A stretch of 64,000 bases of DNA from Kushneria phosphatilytica (GTDB taxonomy: Bacteria; Pseudomonadota; Gammaproteobacteria; Pseudomonadales; Halomonadaceae). This document shows, in pieces, positions 26,717-36,590 of this stretch (positions are counted from its first letter, which is position 1; the number at the start of each line of letters is the position of its first letter). The position numbers and the translations under genes are program-made. The stretch covers positions 2,480,001-2,544,000 of the forward strand of contig NZ_CP043420.1 of assembly GCF_008247605.1 (NCBI RefSeq), given 5' to 3'. The notes below the pieces were generated by a model. The model was not told the origin of the DNA. It saw only the letters and a list, made by a program, of their open reading frames with translations, and searched no databases.

Positions 26717-26807
26717 GTCAACTGACTTTTATCCGCGGCATGCTATTAAACGTTTCTTGTCAGGGGATCGATATTCACTCCCTGATTACTCAGCAGGAGA
26801 AAAACGG

Positions 26808-27335
26808 ATGAACAAGCGATATCTGCCCGGACTGTTTGCCTGCACATGGCTGGTGCTGGCCAGCCCTCTGGCATCGGCTCATGGCGAACATGGCACCGGT
26901 ATGATGAGCCATTCAGGCCCCGGAATGAGTTACGGCGCCGGGCAAGGCATGATGAATGATTACGGTTGCAATACCTCCATGATGAATGACTACGGCCCGG
27001 GCATGATGATGGGCAGCTATGGTCATGGCCCAGGAATGATGTGGTATGAGTACCCGGATGCCAACGGTAATCTGAACGCTCAGCAACGCAATCATTTGCG
27101 TGACATCCAGCAACAGCTGATCAAACAACAGACGCCTTTGATGCAGCAGATGATGGCGCATCAGGCACAATTGCACTCGCTCTATCTGAATGACAACATC
27201 GATCCTGAAGCCATCAGCGAACAATACAAGCAGATCTTTTCCCTGCGCCAGCAGATGATTCGTAATAATCTGCAAGCACGCCAGCAGTCCCAGACAATAT
27301 TTCAGCAGGTGCCTCAACAAACTGGACAGCCATAA
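26808..27335 (+). CDS. Spy/CpxP-like periplasmic protein with Met/His/Gly-rich N-terminal segment
   Basis: 175 residues from MNKRYLPGLF; the upstream extension overlaps the FNR/ANR site and is rejected. A signal peptide ends near ASAHG (about residue 25). A stretch rich in Met, His, Gly and Tyr follows (about 25-80), with MMNDYG twice and GMM repeatedly, which looks like a copper- or zinc-binding region. The C-terminal half is helical with Gln/Met-rich heptads (LNAQQRNHLRDIQQQLIKQQ) like the LTXXQ chaperone fold of Spy and CpxP. It may hold metals or protect periplasmic proteins. A strong terminator follows. Confidence 0.7.
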   Translation: MNKRYLPGLFACTWLVLASPLASAHGEHGTGMMSHSGPGMSYGAGQGMMNDYGCNTSMMNDYGPGMMMGSYGHGPGMMWYEYPDANGNLNAQQRNHLRDIQQQLIKQQTPLMQQMMAHQAQLHSLYLNDNIDPEAISEQYKQIFSLRQQMIRNNLQARQQSQTIFQQVPQQTGQP

Positions 27336-27435
27336 TTCCGGCTATTGTTAATTGCAAAAAAACCTGCAAAGAAATCTTCAGGATTTCTGTTCTCCTTCCT
27401 TCAGGCTTATCCGACGCCTGATCGCTTTGGTACAT

Positions 27436-30156
27436 TCATTTACTGGCATGGTGGCCAATACTGCCATGCCAGTGTTTTTTCATTCTGCGTCGTAGTTGTC
27501 TTTCAGTCTCCACAGCCAGCAGCAGTAATACGCCCACCACAGGGATTAATAAACCCTCGAAAAACGGAATGGCTCGGGTGTCGAATATGGCCTGCAATGG
27601 TGGCACCCAGATCATGGCGCATTGCGCCATCACGACAATGGCGATTGCACTCCAGACGGCCCGGGTCCCACGCAGTGTGGCAATACTGAACGCTGGAGCG
27701 TGAATGCTGCGAATGAAGAACAGATGGGCAATTTCCATCATGATCAGAGTGTTCATTGCCATGGTGCGTGCCAGTGCGATGTCATGCCCCTGCCCGATCG
27801 CCCAGGCATAGACACCGAAAACACCTGCCAGAAAAAGTAGCGTCACCAGTACGATATGCCACAGCCAGAACCATCCCAATAGCGGTGCGTGGGGCGAGCG
27901 TGGCGGCCGCTGCATGGCACTCCTTTCGCCAGGCTCGAACGCCAGCGCCACGCCGAGAGTGACGGCGGTAATCAGATTGACCCATAAAATCTGTACCGGC
28001 GTCACCGGCAGGACCATGCCCAGCAGCAGTGCTGCCATGATGGTAGCCGCCTCACCAGCACTGGTCGGCAGGGTCCAGCCGATCACTCGGGTAATGTTGT
28101 CGTTTACGGTACGGCCTTCGCGTACCGCAGCCACTATGGAGGCAAAATTGTCATCGGCCAGCACGATGTCGGCTGCTTCCCTTGCCGCTTCACTGCCCTT
28201 GCGTCCCATGGCGATGCCGACATCGGCGCGCTTGAGCGCTGGCGCATCATTGACCCCGTCACCGGTCATGGCGACGGTCAGACCATGCGCCTGCAGGGCT
28301 GTAACCAGTCTCAGCTTGTGCTCAGGGCTGGTGCGAGCAAAGATATCCGTTTCCATTACGGCGCGGCCGAGCTCACCATCATTCATGGTATCCAGCTCGG
28401 CACCCGTGATGACACGTTGGGTCCGTGCCAGCCCAAGCATGCGACCGATGGCTGCTGCGGTAGTGGCATGATCACCGGTAATCATGCGTACACCGATGCC
28501 AGCTCGCTGACACTCGGCAATGGCCGCTACAGCTTCCGGGCGCGGCGGATCCATCAGAGCCACCAGTCCGAGCAATACGATCCCGCCTTCCACGTCAGCG
28601 CGCGCAAGCACCGTCTGGGAGGCTGGCACCATCCGACTTGCCAGCGCCAGAACCCGCTGTCCACGAGCAGCCAGTGCTTCAATCCGGGCCTGCCACCAAT
28701 TGTCATCCAGGTACGCCTCCCCACCATCGGCGGTACGTACCCGACGACACATCGCCAGCACTCTCTCCGGCGCCCCCTTGATGAATAACCGGGCATGGCC
28801 CTCGTGATCGTGATGCAGCGTCGCCATATAGCGATGCTCGGCCTCGAACGGCAGCACATCGGTGCGTATCCACTGCTGTTGTGCCTTCGCGCGGGTAACG
28901 CCAAGACGCGCAGCCAGGGCCAGCAGTGCGCCCTCCATGGGATCGCCTTCAACCCGCCAGCTACCTTCGCTATTTTGCAGCGCCGCGTCATTGCAGAGCG
29001 CTGCCACCTGAGCCAGTTCCTGCAATCCCGGACGGGTCTGCGGATCAAGGCGCAGCTCTGCGCTACGAATCTCGCCGTCAGGTGCATACCCTTCTCCCGA
29101 GATGACCAGACACTCATCCACGGTCACCAGTTCTGAAGCCACCATTTCGTTGCGTGTCAGGGTGCCGGTCTTGTCAGTACAGATAACGGAAACACTGCTT
29201 AGTGTCTCGATAGCCGGCAAATGGCGCACCACAGCGTTGCGTCGCGCCATCGCCCGCGCCCCCAACGCCAGCGTAATCGTCATGACCGCTGGCAGACCCT
29301 CGGGGATAGCCGCAACCGATAGCCCTACCACAGCAATAAACAAATCACTGAACGGGTAGTGCCAGATAAAGTGACCCAGCGCCAGCACCACCAATGCCAG
29401 AGACAGGATGACGACCGTCAACCGTCGAGCGAATACATTCATCTGTCTGACCAGGGGCGTAGTCAGAGTAGTGACATTGCCGAGCAGGTGACTGATCCGC
29501 CCCATCTCGGTATCGGTACCTGTCGCGACCACAACACCCACTCCCTGACCGCTGACCACCAGGGTGCCACCGAATGCCATACAGCTTCGCTCGGCCACTG
29601 CGACGGCAGGGAAAACCGGATCGGTATGCTTCTCCACCGTCAGCGACTCGCCAGTCAGCATGGCCTCCTGTATACCCAGACCATGGCTTCGAAGCACCCG
29701 CAGATCGGCAGGCACCCTGTCCCCTGCTGAAAGCAGCACGATATCCCCCGGGACCAGGTCTTCCACCCTGACGCTGCATCGCCCCCCGTCACGCAGCACA
29801 TTGGCATACGGGGCCAGCAGGTCGCTGATGGCAGCCAGCGCGCGCTCTGCTCGATACTCCTGGACCAGTCCGATGGCTGCATTGATGAAGACCACCCCGA
29901 GGATAACCGCCGTATCCACGACGTGACCCAGTAAAGCCGTCACCAAAGCCGAACCCAGCAGCACATGGATCAATACGTTGTGAAACTGCAGCAGAAAACG
30001 CCGCAACAGACTGCGTTTGGGGGGCTCCGGCAATCGATTGGCACCGTAATCACGCAGGCGTGCAGCTACCTGGACACTGCTCAGTCCGGTCATCACCGAA
30101 TCCAGTTCGCTGAGTACCGCATCCCTGGTCAGCGCATGCCACTGCCTGGATTCCAT
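27436..30156 (-). CDS. Cation-transporting P-type ATPase (P2-like)
   Basis: 906 residues from MESRQWHALT, which has GAGGAAC upstream; a 16-residue longer start exists. Domains run in the usual order: N-terminal cation ATPase domain, actuator with MLTGES, phosphorylation site DKTGTLT (Asp328), nucleotide domain with KGAPERV, hinge TGDGVNDAPALKRADVG, and six C-terminal helices. TM4 has IPEGLP (Glu286), as in calcium-type pumps. TM6, however, reads NLITAVTLGVALAF, without the Asp found in Ca2+ pumps, so the ion is uncertain. It is divergent from a usp operon with a perfect FNR/ANR site between them. Confidence 0.92.
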   Translation of the reverse strand: MESRQWHALTRDAVLSELDSVMTGLSSVQVAARLRDYGANRLPEPPKRSLLRRFLLQFHNVLIHVLLGSALVTALLGHVVDTAVILGVVFINAAIGLVQEYRAERALAAISDLLAPYANVLRDGGRCSVRVEDLVPGDIVLLSAGDRVPADLRVLRSHGLGIQEAMLTGESLTVEKHTDPVFPAVAVAERSCMAFGGTLVVSGQGVGVVVATGTDTEMGRISHLLGNVTTLTTPLVRQMNVFARRLTVVILSLALVVLALGHFIWHYPFSDLFIAVVGLSVAAIPEGLPAVMTITLALGARAMARRNAVVRHLPAIETLSSVSVICTDKTGTLTRNEMVASELVTVDECLVISGEGYAPDGEIRSAELRLDPQTRPGLQELAQVAALCNDAALQNSEGSWRVEGDPMEGALLALAARLGVTRAKAQQQWIRTDVLPFEAEHRYMATLHHDHEGHARLFIKGAPERVLAMCRRVRTADGGEAYLDDNWWQARIEALAARGQRVLALASRMVPASQTVLARADVEGGIVLLGLVALMDPPRPEAVAAIAECQRAGIGVRMITGDHATTAAAIGRMLGLARTQRVITGAELDTMNDGELGRAVMETDIFARTSPEHKLRLVTALQAHGLTVAMTGDGVNDAPALKRADVGIAMGRKGSEAAREAADIVLADDNFASIVAAVREGRTVNDNITRVIGWTLPTSAGEAATIMAALLLGMVLPVTPVQILWVNLITAVTLGVALAFEPGERSAMQRPPRSPHAPLLGWFWLWHIVLVTLLFLAGVFGVYAWAIGQGHDIALARTMAMNTLIMMEIAHLFFIRSIHAPAFSIATLRGTRAVWSAIAIVVMAQCAMIWVPPLQAIFDTRAIPFFEGLLIPVVGVLLLLAVETERQLRRRMKKHWHGSIGHHASK
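27442..27480 (+). terminator. Rho-independent terminator of the Spy-like gene
   Basis: ACTGGCATGG and CCATGCCAGT form a perfect ten-base stem followed by GTTTTTT on the plus strand. It lies within the last codons of the convergent P-type ATPase gene, so it doubles as coding sequence. Confidence 0.82.
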
Positions 30157-30261
30157 GACGGTGTTCCTCGCGTAGAACTGCATCTCACGCCCGAATGGCG
30201 GCATGATCGTGGCGAGTAGAGTCGCTGGTTATCAGACTTGCACGGACCATTCGAGACTTTC

Positions 30262-30302
30262 TTGATGCAGATCAATATGCCCATCGACATGGCAGGTAAC
30301 CT
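30262..30302. promoter_or_regulatory. Perfect FNR/ANR site between the P-type ATPase and the usp-rbbA operon
   Basis: TTGAT-GCAG-ATCAA (30262-30275) matches consensus exactly. A TAACCT at 30297-30302, 21 bases on, is the likely -10 for the plus-strand usp gene. Its centre is 87.5 bases before the usp ATG, the same distance as at ftsH and at the alcohol dehydrogenase. On the minus side no -10 is seen at that spacing. Confidence 0.78.
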
Positions 30303-30355
30303 CGCAATACAAGGGGATCGCCCGAAGGCTCGTTAACGAATGCGAGGTAGACGCC

Positions 30356-30823
30356 ATGTTCAGGTCACTGCTGGTTCCCATTGATGGCTCGGATTACGCC
30401 CAGACCGCGCTGCAGATCGCCTGTCAGCTGGCAACGCCGAATCAGGGCACAATCCATCTGCTGACCGTGCAGGAGCCTTTCGAACCCATGCAATACGGCG
30501 GCGATTATCGGGTCCATCAAATGGTGCGGGAAGCAGTCATCGACAAGGCCGAAAAGGAAGGGCGAGCCATTCTCGATCGCGCCATCGAGCTGATGCCGAG
30601 CAGCCATTACAAGGGGGATGTACAGACACTGCTGCGGCTGGGATCGCCGGCGGACATCATCGTCGAGGAAGCCAAACGACTCAACGTCGATGCCATTGTC
30701 ATGGGAAGTCGAGGGCTTACCGATTTACGTGGTTTCATCGTAGGCAGTGTTTCGCACAAGGTCAGCCATGTTGCCGAGTGCATGGTCATCAGCGTCCATG
30801 AACAGCATGGCGGGAGGGCATGA
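30356..30823 (+). CDS. Universal stress protein, first gene of the usp-yhiI-rbbA-yhhJ operon
   Basis: 155 residues, opening MFRSLLVPIDGSDYA with GAGGTAG upstream. The ATP loop GSRGLTDLRGFIVGS is intact; the end reads SHKVSHVAECMVISVHE. It overlaps the HlyD-type gene by ATGA, so the stress protein and the exporter-like genes are translated in step. The promoter has a perfect FNR/ANR site. The coupling suggests the USP acts on, or is needed together with, the RbbA complex; this is inferred from arrangement only. Confidence 0.95.
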   Translation: MFRSLLVPIDGSDYAQTALQIACQLATPNQGTIHLLTVQEPFEPMQYGGDYRVHQMVREAVIDKAEKEGRAILDRAIELMPSSHYKGDVQTLLRLGSPADIIVEEAKRLNVDAIVMGSRGLTDLRGFIVGSVSHKVSHVAECMVISVHEQHGGRA

Positions 30824-31896
30824 GACACTTTTCCGCCCGACCGCTACTGCGCTGGTTTGGACTCGCCACCATTCTCATTCTGTCAGGCGGCGTTCTCTGG
30901 TGGTGGCTCCAGCCTGCCGAGCCTGATGACGTCTTCGCTCGTGGTAACGGTCGCGTGGAAGCCACGGAGATCGACGTTGCGACTCGACTGGGCGGTCGAG
31001 TCGAGGCGATAGCGGTAGCCGAAGGTGCGCTTGTCGAACCGGGGCAGTTGCTGGCACGCATGGATACCCGTCCTCTCGAAGCCCAGCTCGACCAGGCACG
31101 GGCACAAAAGCGCCAGGCCGAGAACGCTCTGGAGACCGCGCGTTCCCTGCTCGCCCAACGCAAAAGCGAAAAAACCACGGCACAGGCTGTAGTGGAACAG
31201 CGCCGGGCGGAACTGGTGGCTGCCCACAAACGCTATCAGCGAACCCGGGAACTGGTAGCGCGTAACGCCCTGTCACGGCAGCAGCTCGATGATGACCAGG
31301 CCAGCTGGCAGAGTGCGCAGGCCGCACTGACTGCAGCCCGGACCGAAGTACTCTCCGCCGAAGCTGCGATACGAGCGGCCGACTCACAGGTCATCGAGGC
31401 CGGCTCATCCATAGAAGCCGCTCAGGCAGCCGTACGTCAGCTGCAGGTGGATCTCGACGACTGTCAGCTGCACGCCGATCGGGTAGCCCGTGTGCAGTAC
31501 CGCATTGCCGAACCCGGGGAGGTACTGGCACCGGGCGGGCGAGTGCTTAATCTGGTTGACCTTACCGATGTCTACATGACCTTCTTTCTACCCGCCACTC
31601 AGGCTGGTCGGGTAGCCCTCGGCGAAGAGGTCCGTCTCGTACTCGATGCTGCCCCACAGTATGTGATCCCTGCCCGGGTCAGCTATGTCGCCAGCGTCGC
31701 CCAGTTTACTCCCCGCACAGTGGAAACACGTGATGAACGCGAGAAGCTGATGTTTCGGGTCAAGGCCCGGATCGATCCGCAACTACTGCGTGAGCACATT
31801 GAACAGGTCAAGACCGGCCTCCCCGGCATGGCCTGGCTCAAACTCGATGACAGCGTCGAATGGCCGCCGGAATTACGGATCAATGTCTCATCATGA
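30820..31896 (+). CDS. yhiI: HlyD-family membrane fusion protein (YhiI-like)
   Basis: 358 residues, close to E. coli YhiI. One N-terminal membrane helix (about residues 11-30) anchors it. A lipoyl half follows ([21 protein letters not shown]), then two long coiled-coil helices (about residues 85-215, Ala/Gln/Glu-rich), and the second lipoyl and beta-barrel parts ([21 protein letters not shown]). Such adaptors bridge an inner-membrane exporter to the outer membrane. It overlaps the usp before it and the rbbA after it by four bases each. Confidence 0.92.
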   Translation: MRHFSARPLLRWFGLATILILSGGVLWWWLQPAEPDDVFARGNGRVEATEIDVATRLGGRVEAIAVAEGALVEPGQLLARMDTRPLEAQLDQARAQKRQAENALETARSLLAQRKSEKTTAQAVVEQRRAELVAAHKRYQRTRELVARNALSRQQLDDDQASWQSAQAALTAARTEVLSAEAAIRAADSQVIEAGSSIEAAQAAVRQLQVDLDDCQLHADRVARVQYRIAEPGEVLAPGGRVLNLVDLTDVYMTFFLPATQAGRVALGEEVRLVLDAAPQYVIPARVSYVASVAQFTPRTVETRDEREKLMFRVKARIDPQLLREHIEQVKTGLPGMAWLKLDDSVEWPPELRINVSS

Positions 31897-34622
31897 ATCG
31901 AGAAGCTGCCGCACCGGTTGTCCGGCTTGCCGATATCCGCCTGCGTTACGGTAAAACGATTGCACTGGATGCCCTGAGCCTGACACTGCCAGCCGGTCAG
32001 TTGATCGGTCTGATCGGGCCGGATGGTGTGGGCAAGTCCAGCCTGCTGGCCCTGATTTCAGGTGCTCGCAGATTACAGGATGGGACGCTCGAGGTGCTCG
32101 GTGGTGACATGGCCAGTGCCGATTACCGGCGCTCGGTCTGTCAGCGCATCGCCTACATGCCCCAGGGCCTGGGCCGCAATCTCTACGCCACATTAAGCGT
32201 ACGCGAGAACCTCGATTTCTTCGCCAGACTCTTTGGCCATTCCGCCACCGAACGCCGTGAACGCATTGATGCGCTGGTACACGGAACAGGACTGGCCAGT
32301 TTTATCGACCGGCCGGCCGGCAAACTTTCCGGAGGCATGAAGCAGAAACTTGGCCTGTGCTGCGCTCTGATTCATGACCCTGATCTGCTGATCCTTGATG
32401 AGCCAACGACCGGCGTCGATCCACTGTCAAGGGCCGGCTTCTGGACACTGATCGAACATATTCGTCGCGCTCGCACGGACATGAGCGTACTGGTGGCCAC
32501 CGCCTACATGGATGAAGCTGCGAGATTCGATCGACTGCTGGCAATGAATGAAGGGCAAATACTGGCCAATGGCACCCCTGCGGAACTGTTGACCCACACC
32601 GGCGCCACCACCCTGGAAGAAGCCTTCATTGCCCTGCTGCCCGAGCAGTACCGTCGTCAGCATCATCCCGTGGATATTGCACCGAGAACAGGTCATGGCG
32701 AGATGGCCATCGAGGCCGAAGGGTTGACCCGTCACTTCGGCGATTTCACTGCCGTCGATCATGTCAGTTTCCATATCGAACGGGGTGAAATTTTTGGCTT
32801 CATCGGCTCCAACGGCTGTGGCAAGACCACCACCATGAAGATGCTGACCGGTCTGCTGCCCGCCAGTGCGGGCAAGGCCCGACTATTCGGCAAAACCGTG
32901 GATGCCGGGGATATCCATACCCGGCAACGGGTTGGCTACATGTCCCAGGGGTTTTCGCTCTACAGCGAGCTGACGGTCTACCAGAACCTGGTGTTGCATG
33001 CCCGACTATTTCGACTGCCCGCCGACCAGCAAGCCGCCCGCATCAGTGAGATGCTGGAGCGCTTCGGGCTCAGGCAGGTCGCCAATCGGTTACCGGAACA
33101 ATTACCACTGGGTGTGCGTCAGCGTCTTTCACTGGCAGTCGCCGTGATTCATCGTCCGGAACTGCTGATCCTGGATGAGCCGACTTCCGGTGTTGACCCG
33201 ATTGCTCGCGACGCTTTCTGGGGCCTGCTTGGCGAGCTGTCGCGACAGGATGGCGTCACCATTTTCATTTCCACGCATTTCATGAACGAAGCCCTGCGTT
33301 GCGACCGTATTGCACTGATGCATGCCGGTCGGGTGCTGGCCAGCGATACGCCCGGAAAGCTGATGGAAGAGCGCGGGCTGGATGACCTGGAAGCCACGTT
33401 CATCGCCTGGCTGCAGGAGGCCGACCCCCAGGGAAAGCAGGCCGTTTCCGCACTGCCGCTATCCGATGCCATGAGTCGCCCCGCCAAACGGCAACGGGGC
33501 TTCAGCCTACAGCGTCTGTGGGGCTACTCCCTGCGCGAGACACTGGAACTACGACGGGATCCGATTCGTGCCAGCCTCGCATTACTGGGAACCATCGTGC
33601 TGATGCTGGTCATCGGCTATGGCATCAGTTTCGATGTCGAGGGGGTGAACTACGCCGTGCTTGATCGCGACCAGACGACCACCAGCCAACGCTATGTGCT
33701 CAACCTGGCGGGGTCGCGATATTTCAACGAGCAGCCACCGTTGAGAGATCCTGCCGATATCAACGCTCGCCTGCGCAACGGGTCAATCAGTGTGGCCGTG
33801 GAGATTCCGCCGAATTTCGGGCGCGATCTCAAGCGTGGTCATCAACCTGAGGTGGCCTTCTGGATCGATGGTTCCATGCCGAGTCGCGCCGATACCATCC
33901 GCGGTTATGTTCAGGGCATTCATGAGTCCTACCTGGAGCAGTTGGCCAGAGAGGCCCCCGAAGTCGCTGGCAGGCCCCCCATTGATATCGCCCTGCGCTA
34001 TCGCTACAACCCGGACGTAAAGAGTCTCCCGGCAATGGTGCCGGCCGTGATCCCACTGCTTTTGATGCTGATTCCGGCGATGCTGACAGCGCTCGGCGTG
34101 GTTCGTGAGAAGGAACTGGGATCGATCACCAACCTGCATGTCACACCCGTTACCCGCACCGAATTTCTGCTAGGCAAACAGTTACCCTATATCGCCATGG
34201 GCATGATGAATTTCCTTACCATGCTGCTCATGGCCCAACTGATTTTCGATGTACCGGTCAAGGGCAGTCTGGTGGCACTGTGTACGGGGGCACTGCTTTA
34301 TGTCACCTGCGCCACAGCTTTGGGCCTGCTGCTGTCCACCCTGATTCGCAGCCAACTGGCCGCTGTCTTTGGCACCGCCATTGCCACCGTGATTCCAGCC
34401 GTTCAGTTTTCCGGCATCATCGATCCCGTTTCAGCCCTACAGGGGGTAGCTGCGGGCATCAGCAAGGTCTATCCCACCACGCATTTCATGACCATCAGCC
34501 GCGGAGTCTTTGCCAAGGCCCTGGGATTTACCGAGCTGAGTCACGCCTTTGTACTGTTGGTACTGACCATACCGGTATTGCTGACGCTCAGCATACTGGG
34601 ACTTCGCAAGCAGGAGAGATGA
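31893..34622 (+). CDS. rbbA: RbbA/YhiH-like ABC protein: two ATPase domains fused to a permease
   Basis: 909 residues (E. coli RbbA is 911), from the ATGA-coupled start. ABC domain 1 has GPDGVGKS at 42-49, [11 protein letters not shown] and [15 protein letters not shown] domain 2 has [10 protein letters not shown] near residue 305 and the variant signature LPLGVRQRL, then [12 protein letters not shown]. An ABC-2 permease begins near residue 540 with about six helices. E. coli RbbA is a ribosome-associated ATPase, and the same gene arrangement (yhiI, rbbA, yhhJ) is seen there. Whether this one works on ribosomes, on export or on both is not settled by sequence. Confidence 0.9.
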   Translation: MNREAAAPVVRLADIRLRYGKTIALDALSLTLPAGQLIGLIGPDGVGKSSLLALISGARRLQDGTLEVLGGDMASADYRRSVCQRIAYMPQGLGRNLYATLSVRENLDFFARLFGHSATERRERIDALVHGTGLASFIDRPAGKLSGGMKQKLGLCCALIHDPDLLILDEPTTGVDPLSRAGFWTLIEHIRRARTDMSVLVATAYMDEAARFDRLLAMNEGQILANGTPAELLTHTGATTLEEAFIALLPEQYRRQHHPVDIAPRTGHGEMAIEAEGLTRHFGDFTAVDHVSFHIERGEIFGFIGSNGCGKTTTMKMLTGLLPASAGKARLFGKTVDAGDIHTRQRVGYMSQGFSLYSELTVYQNLVLHARLFRLPADQQAARISEMLERFGLRQVANRLPEQLPLGVRQRLSLAVAVIHRPELLILDEPTSGVDPIARDAFWGLLGELSRQDGVTIFISTHFMNEALRCDRIALMHAGRVLASDTPGKLMEERGLDDLEATFIAWLQEADPQGKQAVSALPLSDAMSRPAKRQRGFSLQRLWGYSLRETLELRRDPIRASLALLGTIVLMLVIGYGISFDVEGVNYAVLDRDQTTTSQRYVLNLAGSRYFNEQPPLRDPADINARLRNGSISVAVEIPPNFGRDLKRGHQPEVAFWIDGSMPSRADTIRGYVQGIHESYLEQLAREAPEVAGRPPIDIALRYRYNPDVKSLPAMVPAVIPLLLMLIPAMLTALGVVREKELGSITNLHVTPVTRTEFLLGKQLPYIAMGMMNFLTMLLMAQLIFDVPVKGSLVALCTGALLYVTCATALGLLLSTLIRSQLAAVFGTAIATVIPAVQFSGIIDPVSALQGVAAGISKVYPTTHFMTISRGVFAKALGFTELSHAFVLLVLTIPVLLTLSILGLRKQER

Positions 34623-34623
34623 G

Positions 34624-35739
34624 ATGCCACGACTCATCAATATCCTGCAACTGGGCATCAAGGAACTGCATAGCCTGTGGCGGGATCCGGTACTACTGCT
34701 GCTGATCGGCTATGCTTTCACACTGAGCATTTACGCCAGCGCCCACGGTATCGCCGAGGTACCACATCGCGCCAGTATCGGCGTGGTCGACGAGGATCGC
34801 TCCCAGGTCTCACAGCGTCTGCTTGATGCTTTCAGGTTGCCCTGGTTTCTCCCCCCCGAGCGCATCGACCCAGCACGAATGGATAGCGGGCTGGACAATG
34901 GCACTTACATCTTTGCGCTCGATATTCCACCCGATTTCCAGCAGAAGCTGCTGCGCGGCAACCAGCCGACAATCCAGCTCAACGTGGATGCGACCCAGGT
35001 CAGCCAGGCCTTCTCGGGTGCCGCCTATATTCAGCAGATCCTCACTACCGAAGCCGAAACCTTTCTGCAGCGCTATCGCCAGGAGGCGACACCAGCTGTC
35101 AGGGCAGTGATCCGCAACGAGTTCAATCCCAATCTCACCCGCAGCTGGTTCGGGGCAGTCAACGAAATCGTCAATCAGCTCACCATGCTGGCATTGATCC
35201 TCTCGGGGGCAGCACTGATCCGTGAGCGTGAACACGGTACCCTCGAGCATCTACTGGTGATGCCGGTCACACCACTGGAAATCATGCTGGCCAAGGTCAC
35301 TTCAATGGGCATGGTAGTTCTGGCTGCGGCACTGCTTTCGTTGAAGCTGATAGTCGCCGGGTGGCTGGAGGTCCCCTTGCGTGGGTCCCTGATGCTGTTC
35401 ACCGCGGGCGCCATGTTGTTACTGTTCGCCATGACTTCGCTGGGCATTCTGCTGGGCACGATCGCCCGCTCGATGCCTCAGCTGGGAATTCTGGTGATTC
35501 TGGTCCTGATTCCATTAAGAATACTCTCCGGTGGCGAAACACCCCGTGAAAGCATGCCGACCGCTATTCAGGACATCATGCTGCTCGCCCCGACAACCCA
35601 ATTCATCGAGCTCGCTCAGGCCGTACTGTTTCGCGGCGCGGGACTGGATATCATCTGGCCTCGACTGTTTGCGCTTGCCCTGCTCGGCGCTCTTTTCTTC
35701 GGCAGCGCTCTGGTACGACTGCGCCGTTCACTTGCCTGA
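34624..35739 (+). CDS. yhhJ: ABC-2 type permease (YhhJ-like)
   Basis: 371 residues. One helix near the N-terminus (about residues 23-41), a large extracytoplasmic domain (about 42-170, including NVDATQVSQAFSGAAYIQQIL), and five or six C-terminal helices. EREHGTLEHLLVMPVTPLEIMLAK is the typical ABC-2 cytoplasmic loop. It begins one base after the rbbA stop with AGGAGAG upstream. It would pair with the permease half of RbbA to form a complete transporter with the HlyD-type adaptor. Confidence 0.92.
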   Translation: MPRLINILQLGIKELHSLWRDPVLLLLIGYAFTLSIYASAHGIAEVPHRASIGVVDEDRSQVSQRLLDAFRLPWFLPPERIDPARMDSGLDNGTYIFALDIPPDFQQKLLRGNQPTIQLNVDATQVSQAFSGAAYIQQILTTEAETFLQRYRQEATPAVRAVIRNEFNPNLTRSWFGAVNEIVNQLTMLALILSGAALIREREHGTLEHLLVMPVTPLEIMLAKVTSMGMVVLAAALLSLKLIVAGWLEVPLRGSLMLFTAGAMLLLFAMTSLGILLGTIARSMPQLGILVILVLIPLRILSGGETPRESMPTAIQDIMLLAPTTQFIELAQAVLFRGAGLDIIWPRLFALALLGALFFGSALVRLRRSLA

Positions 35740-35790
35740 AAGGTATTTCCCATGGATGATCCGAGGCGCCCACACCATTACCGACCGCCC

Positions 35791-36543
35791 ATGAAACATC
35801 TGTTGATTGCAGCAATCACCCTGTTGGCCATCGCAACAACGCCAGCCAGGGCCGAAACTTCATCTCACTCACTGCCGCTCTATACCACCATCGAGCATCA
35901 ACCCCAGTCGGCCACACTGGCAGCGCTCGCCCCCGAAGCCGATCCCGAGGTACTCTCGCTGGCACTGGCCGCCATGCGCTGTGCCCAGGCCCATGGCGTG
36001 GGTACCTCAGCACATCGGCTGGCTGTAATCGACTACAGCCGTTCGTCGCTGACCCCACGGCTGTGGGTTTTCGATCTGGCGCGCAACCAACTGCTGTTTC
36101 ATCTGCTCGTCGCTCATGGTCAGGGGTCCGGCGGTGATATCCCGCAGCATTTCTCCAATGCGGAGGGGTCGCACGCTTCAAGTCTGGGGCTGTTTCACAC
36201 GCTCAACACCTACCAGGGAAGCAATGGCTACTCCCTGCGCATGGAAGGACTGGAACCCGGTTTCAATGACGCTGCATACAGCCGCGCCATCGTCATGCAC
36301 GGCGCCGGATATGTGAATGCCAATGCCGGTCAACAGATGGGCCGTCTGGGCCGCAGCTGGGGCTGCCCTGCGGTACGCAATGCCATGGCCCGACCGGTCA
36401 TCGATGTGCTGAAGGATGGTCAGTTCCTGTTTGCCTACTATCCCGAGCAAAAGTGGCTGATGCGCTCTTCGCTGGCGCAATGCGCCCAGGCCCGGGTACG
36501 TCGCAAGCAGGAAGAAGCCACCCGGCTCGCCTCTTCGCGTTAG
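35791..36543 (+). CDS. Murein L,D-transpeptidase catalytic-domain protein, secreted
   Basis: 250 residues from MKHLLIAAITLLAIATTPARA, a clear signal peptide; an in-frame ATG at 35752 has a better AAAGG site but adds 13 hydrophilic residues before the signal. The mature part matches the YkuD-like murein transpeptidase family: TLNTYQGSNGYSLRMEGLE, IVMHGAGYVN, and the catalytic segment RSWGCPAVRN with Ser/Cys spacing as in that family. It probably forms or exchanges L,D-crosslinks in peptidoglycan. It follows yhhJ by about 50 bases, so it may share the FNR/ANR-driven transcript. Confidence 0.8.
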   Translation: MKHLLIAAITLLAIATTPARAETSSHSLPLYTTIEHQPQSATLAALAPEADPEVLSLALAAMRCAQAHGVGTSAHRLAVIDYSRSSLTPRLWVFDLARNQLLFHLLVAHGQGSGGDIPQHFSNAEGSHASSLGLFHTLNTYQGSNGYSLRMEGLEPGFNDAAYSRAIVMHGAGYVNANAGQQMGRLGRSWGCPAVRNAMARPVIDVLKDGQFLFAYYPEQKWLMRSSLAQCAQARVRRKQEEATRLASSR

Positions 36544-36590
36544 ACTGTAGCTACCGAAACAGACCGTCTTTTCCAGCCGGACATCGAACC

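Larger units (their letters stand above)
26287..26807. other. Divergent control region between glpF-dhaKLM and the Spy-like gene
   Basis: This 521-base interval holds no gene. It contains the FNR/ANR site and -10 for glpF (26391-26431), a minus-strand terminator hairpin (26566-26594) and a second FNR/ANR site (26703-26716) before the Spy-like gene. Downstream of that last site a TATTAA at 26744-26749 may be its -10, but the spacing of 27 is longer than at the other sites. Confidence 0.6.

Noticed and set aside
26634..26807. Upstream extension of the Spy-like protein
   Set aside because: The extra 58 residues overlap the FNR/ANR site and would place the signal peptide inside the protein.
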